Below are positions 51,641-57,555 of a stretch of DNA of 57,555 nt, piece after piece. Every line of letters starts with the position of its first letter. Position 1 is the first letter of the stretch. The position numbers and the translations under genes were made by a program. The stretch comes from Asticcacaulis endophyticus (GTDB lineage: Bacteria; Pseudomonadota; Alphaproteobacteria; Caulobacterales; Caulobacteraceae), in the NCBI RefSeq assembly GCF_014652575.1, contig NZ_BMZB01000010.1, positions 1 to 57,555 of the forward strand. The letters run 5' to 3'. Below the pieces are notes generated by a model, which saw only the letters and a list, made by a program, of their open reading frames with translations, made no database searches and was not told the origin of the DNA.

Positions 51641-52798
51641 TCATTTGCCCTGCCATAAGGTGGGGCGGGCGTCGATATAGTCCATCAGCAAGCCTTTGAG
51701 TTTCAAATCATCGGCCACGGACGGATGCGCGTGACAGCCTGCGTAATCAAGCCCGGTGAAAATGATCGTATCGACCTTCGTTTCACCTTGTGATTCCAGG
51801 GTTGTTTCGACCTGTAAGACCTGATCGCGGATTTCACCGTCGGATTGGTCTGAGGCCATCAGGATAAACTGCGCCTTGGGGTTTTTATCGCGTAAGGTTT
51901 TGACGAATGTCACATAGGTGTTGCGGTATTCGGCGCGCAGGTCTTCGCGGGTTTTCCATTTCTCATCGGGCTTGAGCGCGGTTGAAAAGTCATTGGTGCC
52001 CAGGCCGATGACGATGATCTGTGGTTGCCAGTTTGTGGCCTTGTATTCCGTCTTGCCATCAAACAGGGTGTAGTTGTGCAGAACGGGCAAGGTGTCGCCC
52101 GCAAAGCCATCATAGTTGCGCACCACCCCGCGACCGGAAAAAGCGTTGATCTGGTAATCGGCATTATAGGCTTTGGCCGTCAGCGGGCCGAACGCCTGAG
52201 ACGTGTCAGTCGTCGCCCACACTTCATCCGTGGTGCATTCGCGTTTGGGTGAGGTATTGCCATAACCGACGGTGAAGCTGTCACCGATAAACTCGATTTG
52301 GCGGAGACGGGGTGGGGGCGCGGGCAGTTCATGACCGTGCCCAACAATATAGAAACCCTCGAACTTTGCGGTATCGCTTTGGGATTCGGTGATCTTCTCA
52401 AACCTTATCCTATGAGCGCCGGGTTGCAGCCCTTTGACCTCATAATCAATCTGGCCGGGTTTGGTCAGCGTTACAGGCGGTTGATCATCTATGTATAGGC
52501 GCAGGATGTTTACGGGATCGTTCAGCCTGACAATCAGGTCTGTGCCCTCGAATGCGACCTCAGTGTAGATACCTGGCCACTGATGGGTATGACTGACCAC
52601 CATCTGGGTGGGTGTGATCGAACGCCCCGGATATAGCCGCATCGGTTGAGGTTTCGCACCGGGGATCGGGCGCATAGTAATGCCGGTAATCGTGCGGCCT
52701 CCAACATGTTCACTCAGTGGGGTTGGTGAAACCTGCGCCTGAGCAGAAGCGGCTATAGTCAGAGATGCCAGAAATGCAGTTGTAATCGGTTTCATCAT
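51641..52798 (-). CDS. CE2-like GDSL carbohydrate esterase, exported
   Basis: A 385-residue protein with a signal peptide (MKPITTAFLASLTIAASAQAQ), an N-terminal beta-sandwich (about residues 30-150) and a SGNH hydrolase domain (about 165-385): FIGDSFTVGYGN (catalytic Ser block), GLGTNDFST (Gly/Asn oxyanion block) and CHAHPSVADD (catalytic His). This two-domain build is that of carbohydrate esterase family 2, deacetylases of xylan, mannan or oligosaccharides. It overlaps the upstream paralogue by four bases (ATGA), so both are made from one message. Confidence 0.88.
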   Translation of the reverse strand: MMKPITTAFLASLTIAASAQAQVSPTPLSEHVGGRTITGITMRPIPGAKPQPMRLYPGRSITPTQMVVSHTHQWPGIYTEVAFEGTDLIVRLNDPVNILRLYIDDQPPVTLTKPGQIDYEVKGLQPGAHRIRFEKITESQSDTAKFEGFYIVGHGHELPAPPPRLRQIEFIGDSFTVGYGNTSPKRECTTDEVWATTDTSQAFGPLTAKAYNADYQINAFSGRGVVRNYDGFAGDTLPVLHNYTLFDGKTEYKATNWQPQIIVIGLGTNDFSTALKPDEKWKTREDLRAEYRNTYVTFVKTLRDKNPKAQFILMASDQSDGEIRDQVLQVETTLESQGETKVDTIIFTGLDYAGCHAHPSVADDLKLKGLLMDYIDARPTLWQGK

Positions 52799-53919
52799 TT
52801 TCCCTGCCAGATGTCGGGCTGTTGATCGATAAAGGCCTCGACGATATTTTTCATGGTTTTGTGGTCGTTCAACGACGGGTGCCAGTCGCAGGCGGTAAGT
52901 TCCAGTTGCGGATAGGTCACCAGATCAATGCGGGCATCACCTGCGACTTTACGGGCAGCAAGGACGGATTTTGTAGCGGCCAGATAGTCGGCATTAAAGG
53001 TTTCCAGCGCGCCCATTATCAGAAAGGCGTCAGGATTTTGGGCGCGGATATCACTTAGGAATTTCACAAAGGTCGTTTCCCAATCGGTGCGTAACGCGGC
53101 CACGTCTTTCCATTTTTCACCGGGCTTGAGCGGCGTTGAAAAATCATTACCGCCCAGCGCAACCACAATCACCTGCGGTGTCCAGCCTTTGCGGTCATAG
53201 GGCGTCGGATCGTTAAACAGCACGCGTGGATACAGCACCGGCATGGGCCGGTCAGGCTCCATGCCGTCATAATTGCGCACAATGCCAATGCCGGAATAGG
53301 CGTTCAGTTGGAAGTCGGCATTATATGTGCGCGCCACCTGTGCCGGATAGGCTTGCTGACTGTCGGTGGTCTCAAAGACTTCGGACTTGGTGCAGTCGCG
53401 TTTGGTCGAGGTGTTGCCATATCCGACCATATCGGAATCGCCGATAAATTCGATCTGCCGCGCGCGCGGTAGAGGGGCGGGGAGAGGTTTTCCACCATCA
53501 GGCAATGAAAATCCCCAAAATGTGCCGGTGGTGCCTTGTGTTTCCGTGCGTTTTTCAAGCCGGATGGTGTGCTCGCCTTGACCTAACCCGTCGATGCGGT
53601 GACTAATCAGACCGGGACGGTTAAGAATGATGGGCGCGCGGTCATCAACAATAATATTCAGAATATTGGCACTGTCGTTAAGCTTGACCGTCACCGACTC
53701 CCCTTTAAATCGTCCTTCGATATAAACGCCGGGCCACTGGTAGGTGTGCATTTCCACACCATACATTTTCGTACCCAAGCTCTGTTGTTTAACGATAAGT
53801 TCTTCACCGATTTGGGTGCGTCCAGAGACATTAAGGGCATCGAGATTTATAGCGTCAGGAGGCGTTGAGCACCCTGAGACGGCAAGTGCCGATAGCAATG
53901 CGATTGCGATCCGTTTCAT
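52795..53919 (-). CDS. CE2-like GDSL carbohydrate esterase, lipoprotein
   Basis: A 374-residue paralogue of the following gene: lipobox VSGC near residue 16 (so lipid-anchored), beta-sandwich with TYQWPGVYIEGRFKGESV, then SGNH blocks FIGDSDMVGYGN, ALGGNDFSTPL and CDWHPSLNDH. The two proteins share residue patterns throughout (WPG.Y.E, IEFIGDS, STPLKPGEKW/STALKPDEKW), suggesting tandem duplication with one copy kept soluble and the other anchored. Start 53919 gives the intact lipoprotein signal. An operator-like palindrome lies 43-56 bases upstream. Confidence 0.88.
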   Translation of the reverse strand: MKRIAIALLSALAVSGCSTPPDAINLDALNVSGRTQIGEELIVKQQSLGTKMYGVEMHTYQWPGVYIEGRFKGESVTVKLNDSANILNIIVDDRAPIILNRPGLISHRIDGLGQGEHTIRLEKRTETQGTTGTFWGFSLPDGGKPLPAPLPRARQIEFIGDSDMVGYGNTSTKRDCTKSEVFETTDSQQAYPAQVARTYNADFQLNAYSGIGIVRNYDGMEPDRPMPVLYPRVLFNDPTPYDRKGWTPQVIVVALGGNDFSTPLKPGEKWKDVAALRTDWETTFVKFLSDIRAQNPDAFLIMGALETFNADYLAATKSVLAARKVAGDARIDLVTYPQLELTACDWHPSLNDHKTMKNIVEAFIDQQPDIWQGK

Positions 53920-53961
53920 CCCTGCCCCCGTCTTATAATTATGCCCCACTCAATCCGGCCA

Positions 53962-53975
53962 TGACAGCCTTGTCA
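53962..53975. promoter_or_regulatory. Weak LacI-type operator upstream of the CE2 pair
   Basis: TGACAGCCTTGTCA shares 12 of 14 bases with the zwf operator (both outer half-sites TGACAG/TGTCA intact, centre altered). It lies 43-56 bases before the esterase start, a promoter position. Confidence 0.4.
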
Positions 53976-53986
53976 AGCGCGGCCAA

Positions 53987-54018
53987 CTAAAAAGGCCGCC
54001 CGCAGAACGGACGGCCTT
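53987..54018 (-). terminator. Intrinsic terminator of icd
   Basis: On the minus strand AAGGCCGTCCG and CGGGCGGCCTT form a long stem with a TTCTG loop, followed by TTTTTAG. It lies about 160 bases after the icd stop, beyond the inverted repeat pair, so the icd message would carry those repeats in its 3-prime tail. The A-rich other side allows function in both directions. Confidence 0.75.
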
Positions 54019-54029
54019 CATTACATTTT

Positions 54030-54172
54030 ATACCCCCCGACTTGTCGGGGAGGGGGCCGCACGAAGCCGTTTGCGGCTGAGATGTGGTGGTGGGGGCTAA
54101 GTCAGAACCCCCACCACCATCCTTCGCTTTGCTCGGACGGTCCCCCTCCCCAGCAAGCTGGGGAGGTATGAT
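54030..54172. repeat. Inverted pair of family 1 repeats
   Basis: Two facing units: 54030-54098 (CCCCCCGACTTGTCGGGGAGGGGG ... GGTGGTGGGGGCT) and 54106-54169 (AACCCCCACCACC ... GTCCCCCTCCCC, then CCAGCAAGCTGGGGAGG). GTGGTGGTGGGGG and CCCCCACCACCA at the centre pair with each other, so the whole can fold into one long cruciform. Confidence 0.75.
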
Positions 54173-54177
54173 ATTGG

Positions 54178-55392
54178 CTAGACAGTAAGGGCCTTGCTGA
54201 GGTTCTCGGAGATCTTGTCGAGGAAGCCCTCAGTCGTCAGCCAGCCTTGCTTATCTCCGACCAGCAGGGCCAGATCCTTGGTCATGAAGCCGGCTTCAAC
54301 CGTATCGACGCAGACCTTTTCAAGGGTCGCCGCAAAGCGCTCCAGTTCTTCGTTACCATCCAGCTTGGCGCGATGCGACAGGCCCTGGGTCCAGGCAAAG
54401 ATCGAGGCCATCGAGTTGGTCGAGGTGGCTTCGCCCTTCTGGTGCTGGCGGAAGTGACGGGTGACCGTGCCGTGGGCAGCTTCGGCTTCCATGATCTTGC
54501 CGTCCGGAGTGACCAGAGCCGAGGTCATCAGGCCGAGCGAGCCATACCCTTGCGCGACCGTATCGGATTGCACGTCGCCGTCATAGTTCTTACAGGCCCA
54601 GACGAACCCGCCCGACCACTTCAGCGCCGAGGCGACCATGTCGTCGATCAGGCGGTGCTCATAGGTCAGGCCCAGTTCCTTGAACTTTGCCGCATATTCG
54701 GCCTCAAAGATTTCGGCAAAGATGTCCTTGAACCGGCCGTCATAGGCCTTAAGGATCGTGTTCTTGGTCGACAGGTAAACCGGATAGTTGCGCGAAATGC
54801 CGTATTCAAATGAGGCGCGGGCAAAGTCGCGGATCGACTCGTCAAGGTTGTACATGCCCATAGCGACACCGGCGCCGGGGAACTTGAACACTTCGTATTC
54901 CTGCACCTTGCCGTCGTCACCTTCAAACTTCATGGTAAGCTTGCCGGGGCCGGGGACGAGGAAATCCGTCGCCTTATATTGGTCACCAAAGGCGTGACGG
55001 CCCACCACGATCGGCTGGGTCCAGCCGGGGACGAGGCGCGGCACGTTCTTGCAGATGATCGGCTCACGGAACACAACGCCGCCCAGGATGTTGCGGATGG
55101 TGCCGTTGGGCGACTTCCACATTTTCTTGAGGTTAAACTCTTTTACGCGCGCTTCGTCAGGGGTGATGGTGGCGCATTTGACGCCGACGCCGCAGGCGGC
55201 AATGGCGTTGGCCGCGTCGATGGTGACCTGATCGTCGGTGGCATCACGGTTTTCCATGCCCAGATCATAATATTGCAGGTCGATGTCGAGATAGGGGTGG
55301 ATCAGCTTGTCCTTAATCCACTGCCAGATGATGCGGGTCATTTCATCGCCGTCAATATCGACGACCGGATTTGCAACTTTGATCTTAGCCAT
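54178..55392 (-). CDS. icd: NADP-dependent isocitrate dehydrogenase
   Basis: A 404-residue homodimeric enzyme that turns isocitrate into 2-oxoglutarate with NADP, of the type also found in eukaryotic mitochondria. Motifs: [13 protein letters not shown] at the N-terminus, [24 protein letters not shown] (substrate Ser/Asn), [34 protein letters not shown] with the metal aspartates, [12 protein letters not shown] and [13 protein letters not shown] (NADP). Length is standard. AAGGAAACC precedes the ATG. Single gene with its own terminator. Confidence 0.97.
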   Translation of the reverse strand: MAKIKVANPVVDIDGDEMTRIIWQWIKDKLIHPYLDIDLQYYDLGMENRDATDDQVTIDAANAIAACGVGVKCATITPDEARVKEFNLKKMWKSPNGTIRNILGGVVFREPIICKNVPRLVPGWTQPIVVGRHAFGDQYKATDFLVPGPGKLTMKFEGDDGKVQEYEVFKFPGAGVAMGMYNLDESIRDFARASFEYGISRNYPVYLSTKNTILKAYDGRFKDIFAEIFEAEYAAKFKELGLTYEHRLIDDMVASALKWSGGFVWACKNYDGDVQSDTVAQGYGSLGLMTSALVTPDGKIMEAEAAHGTVTRHFRQHQKGEATSTNSMASIFAWTQGLSHRAKLDGNEELERFAATLEKVCVDTVEAGFMTKDLALLVGDKQGWLTTEGFLDKISENLSKALTV

Positions 55393-55514
55393 GAGGTTTC
55401 CTTAAAATAGACCGGCGCTTCGCAGGAGGGCGCACAGGGCCATTCCCGCAGCGAGGGAGGTTTCCCTATAGACGAAAAGAGGGTGGGGATGAAAGGGGGA
55501 TTCGACACCGTATA

Positions 55515-55832
55515 TCAGGCGTCGTCCTCATCCAGCATATCCCCTAACCTATCCAGCCGCCTTTGCCATAGGGGGCGGCGGGCGCGGGCCCATTGCTCCA
55601 GCACCTCAAGACCTGCCGGATTTATGGCGCACGACCGGACGCGGCCGATCTTTTCGGTCTTAATAAGACCAGCGGCCTCCAGTATGGCCAGATGCTGGCC
55701 GACTGCCGTCAGGGTCATGTCATAGGGGGCGGCCAACGCCGATACGCTTAGCGCTGTATCCGTCAGGCGCTCCATCATGTCGCGGCGGGTGGCATCCCCC
55801 AGCGCCTGAAATACCTGTGCGGCGGTGGTCAA
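55515..55832 (-). CDS. ArsR-family transcriptional regulator
   Basis: A 105-residue winged-helix protein: FQALGDATRRDMMERLTDTALSVSALAAPYDMTLTAVGQHLAILEAAGLIKTEKIGRVRSCAINPAGLEVLEQW, the full ArsR fold. No metal-binding cysteines, so it belongs to the branch encoded together with AHSA1-like proteins. It overlaps the AHSA1 gene by four bases; those pairs are usually co-expressed and act in an uncharacterised response. Confidence 0.9.
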   Translation of the reverse strand: MTTAAQVFQALGDATRRDMMERLTDTALSVSALAAPYDMTLTAVGQHLAILEAAGLIKTEKIGRVRSCAINPAGLEVLEQWARARRPLWQRRLDRLGDMLDEDDA

Positions 55833-56302
55833 GCTTCGGTATCCAGAAACGCAGACAGGCTCTCAAACAGCTTTTCCCAGCCATCTTTGCGCATCTCAGG
55901 CCCGTCCGAATTTTCAAAGAAGGCCCCCTGATGTGTGCAGGTCAGGCGCGTTCCCGCACCCTCTTCGGCAAATTCAAAACTGAGCAAAGAGCCTGAGAAC
56001 GGTGTGCCATTCATCATCATGTTTGAGGCACTGACGATACGCTTCTGATCCACTATATCCAGAAAGATGCCTTCTGAGGATATGACCGCGCCCGGAAACG
56101 GCGTATCGTCGCCCATCACCCAGCGCGCACTTTCATGGCACCCGATCTTAAACTCAAACGCGATATGGTCGCCAGGGCGTGCCCCGCCGTCCGGGCTTTG
56201 CCACTTCGCCCGCAAGGACGGTTCGGCAAAGGCCGCAAAAACTTTCGCCAGAGGGTGAGGGTAGGTCTTGTCGATAACGAAAGATGCGTGAGTTACGGGC
56301 AT
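55829..56302 (-). CDS. SRPBCC / AHSA1 domain protein
   Basis: A 157-residue START-like hydrophobic-pocket protein of the AHSA1 group: VIDKTYPHPLAKVFAAFAEPSLRAKWQSPDG at the N-terminus, VSASNMMMNGTPFSGSLLSFEFAEEGAGTRLTCTHQG in the middle and DGWEKLFESLSAFLD at the C-terminus. AGAGAG precedes the ATG. First gene of a two-gene operon with an ArsR regulator. Ligand unknown. Confidence 0.9.
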   Translation of the reverse strand: MPVTHASFVIDKTYPHPLAKVFAAFAEPSLRAKWQSPDGGARPGDHIAFEFKIGCHESARWVMGDDTPFPGAVISSEGIFLDIVDQKRIVSASNMMMNGTPFSGSLLSFEFAEEGAGTRLTCTHQGAFFENSDGPEMRKDGWEKLFESLSAFLDTEA

Positions 56303-56430
56303 GGTGTATCTCTCTTTCTGAAAGTAAAGTCAAAACTTGAGTATCATGCGGTGAGTCAATGGTCAAGTTTTAGCTTCACTATTTAAAAAGCCGGTTTGCG
56401 AGTGTTGCCAGTTCCCTTATAAGCCGCCTC

Positions 56431-57240
56431 ATGAAAGATAAACGCCCTGCGCCTGAGCGCGATCTTAACCTGACCCCGCCGTGTGTGATCCTCGATCGGC
56501 CGCAACTGGCCGACAATATCGGGGCGGTCGCGCGCGTCATGGCCAATTTCGGTTTGCATGAACTGCGTCTGGTGGCGCCGCGCGATGGCTGGCCGCAGGA
56601 GCGGGCCTGGTCGATGTCGTCAGGGGCGAACTGGCCACTGGATGAGGCCAAGGTGTTTGCGACGGTGGCTGACGCGATTGCCGATCTGAAGCATGTCTAT
56701 GCGACGACCGCCCGCCCGCGTGAAACTCAGCTTCCCATTGTGACGCCGCGGGGGTGCGCCGATACTCTATATAGGGATGCGCACAACCACACCAAAACCG
56801 GCCTGTTGTTCGGGGCGGAGCGGGCGGGGCTTGAGACTTCGGATATCGCCCTGTGTCAGGGCATTATAACCATTCCGGTCGATCCCCATTTTCAGTCGCT
56901 CAATCTGGCCCAGGCGGTCAACATCGTCCTTTATGAGTGGCGCTTGCAGGTGCTGGATGCGCCCAAGCCGGAGTTTACCCAAAATATGCACGCGCCGGCC
57001 GACCTGAATATTGTGCATGGCCTTTATGGTCAGCTTGAGGATGAACTGGAAAAGGCAGGCTTTTTCTTTCCGCCGGAAAAGAAAGACTCGATGGTGCGTA
57101 ACCTGCGCGTTGCGCTGGGGCGGGCGCGATTTACTGAACAGGAAGTGCGCACATTCCGGGGTGTAGTAACGGCTTTGACTAAGGGTAGGGGCAAAGTATT
57201 GGCTAGGCGGGCTGAAACTCAGGAAAAAGACGGCGATTAG
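56431..57240 (+). CDS. trmJ: tRNA (cytidine/uridine-2'-O-) methyltransferase TrmJ
   Basis: A 269-residue SPOUT-class methyltransferase that 2'-O-methylates position 32 of tRNA anticodon loops with S-adenosylmethionine. Trefoil-knot motifs: RPQLADNIGAVARVMANFGL (motif 1), LLFGAERAGLE (motif 2) and IPVDPHFQSLNLAQAVNIVLYEW (motif 3), followed by the helical C-terminal extension of TrmJ. A knot-family rRNA methyltransferase is the alternative. It is followed, on the same strand, by rRNA-type promoters. Confidence 0.88.
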   Translation: MKDKRPAPERDLNLTPPCVILDRPQLADNIGAVARVMANFGLHELRLVAPRDGWPQERAWSMSSGANWPLDEAKVFATVADAIADLKHVYATTARPRETQLPIVTPRGCADTLYRDAHNHTKTGLLFGAERAGLETSDIALCQGIITIPVDPHFQSLNLAQAVNIVLYEWRLQVLDAPKPEFTQNMHAPADLNIVHGLYGQLEDELEKAGFFFPPEKKDSMVRNLRVALGRARFTEQEVRTFRGVVTALTKGRGKVLARRAETQEKDGD

Positions 57241-57281
57241 CCCCTGTCTGTGGGTAAAACATAAAAACGTCATAACCGGCG

Positions 57282-57308
57282 TTGACTCACCCGGATGGGG
57301 CCTATAGA
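57282..57308 (+). promoter_or_regulatory. Upstream rRNA-type promoter
   Basis: TTGACT (57282-57287) and TATAGA (57303-57308), 15 bases apart; read as the Caulobacter form TTGACTC-N12-CCTATAGA it is close to the housekeeping consensus. A GC-rich discriminator (AGCCGACCTCCC) follows, as at stringently controlled rRNA promoters. Confidence 0.5.
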
Positions 57309-57470
57309 AGCCGACCTCCCGACGACGGAAACACACACAAACGCTTTTGCGACGACGTTCTTCGGTGAGGTAACTCACTGATAACTAAGGCCTAAAGTGG
57401 TGTTAAAGTCTGAGGGTGTCGGTCAAAATTCTGAAGAACTTCGGTTTCTGAAATTCTTTCAAAAAGTTGA

Positions 57471-57499
57471 TTGACAAGGCGTTTGGTAGTCACTACTTA
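57471..57499 (+). promoter_or_regulatory. Downstream rRNA-type promoter at the window edge
   Basis: TTGACA (57471-57476), 17-base spacer, TACTTA (57494-57499), then CGCCGCTCCGC. The 57241-57470 stretch before it holds no gene. No gene start is seen in the last 50 bases, so a long-leader transcript, probably a 16S-23S-5S operon, is expected to the right. Confidence 0.55.
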
Positions 57500-57555
57500 C
57501 GCCGCTCCGCTGATGGGATTTGGTTCTGGTTGGTGGTGTTGATGGGTTAGATTTT

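Noticed and set aside
1-57555. CRISPR arrays, tRNA genes, complete insertion sequences, prophage or integrative element
   Set aside because: No regularly spaced direct repeats, cloverleaf, transposase, integrase or phage structural gene could be found by reading the sequence.

Overview
The window looks like chromosomal DNA of a stalked or budding alphaproteobacterium of the Caulobacteraceae, with Asticcacaulis as my best guess. The reasons are: high GC content; an Entner-Doudoroff operon as the glucose route; a PleC-type cell-cycle kinase; CtrA-type boxes (TTAA-N7-TTAA); an alphaproteobacterial LexA box (GAAC-N7-GAAC); a hybrid bacteriophytochrome; and promoters of the TTGAC/GCTANAWC kind. 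The genus is inferred; no rRNA is inside the window.

Layout. 1-6.7 kb: the broken start of an HNH-type gene, glnE (nitrogen control), a lipoprotein/membrane pair, a DUF559 nuclease gene lying between two facing copies of a GC-rich intergenic repeat, and an ECF sigma / membrane anti-sigma / periplasmic metal-sensor operon. 6.7-12.1 kb: a lower-GC three-gene operon led by a membrane-tethered LuxR-type regulator, a PleC-like histidine kinase, and a solitary TIR-domain gene in AT-rich DNA. 12.1-20.8 kb: a VOC protein, a CheY-like regulator with an arginine-rich tail and a CtrA box, pepN, small conserved genes, a group III truncated haemoglobin and ppc.

20.8-31.6 kb is a carbohydrate block: zwf-pgl-edd-glk-eda, a LacI-family regulator and a GH3 beta-glucosidase. 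Copies of the palindrome TGACAGCGCTGTCA sit at the zwf promoter, upstream of the lacI gene, twice upstream of the glucosidase and, weaker, upstream of a pair of CE2-like deacetylases at 53.9 kb. One copy overlaps the -35 element of a minus-strand promoter that appears to drive an undescribed ~190-nt structured RNA ending in a strong intrinsic terminator.

31.6-47 kb: a ThuA-like protein, a small haem-copper-oxidase-like membrane protein, a SnoaL protein divergent from a MarR regulator with two operators, a giant hybrid kinase, a LexA-box-controlled fusion of a FAN1-type VRR-NUC nuclease to a DEDDh exonuclease, a bacteriophytochrome kinase, a Crp/Fnr regulator, a VapC/Phd toxin-antitoxin pair and a CPA2 antiporter. 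47-57.5 kb: a porin, a flavin-dependent halogenase-like protein, nhaA with a structured leader, two CE2 esterases, icd, an ArsR/AHSA1 pair and trmJ. The window closes with two tandem promoters of rRNA type.

The strongest candidates for something undescribed are the SOS-controlled FAN1-exonuclease fusion, the sugar-operator-controlled small RNA with its regulon, and the repeat-flanked DUF559 gene. No CRISPR array, tRNA, complete insertion sequence or prophage was seen.
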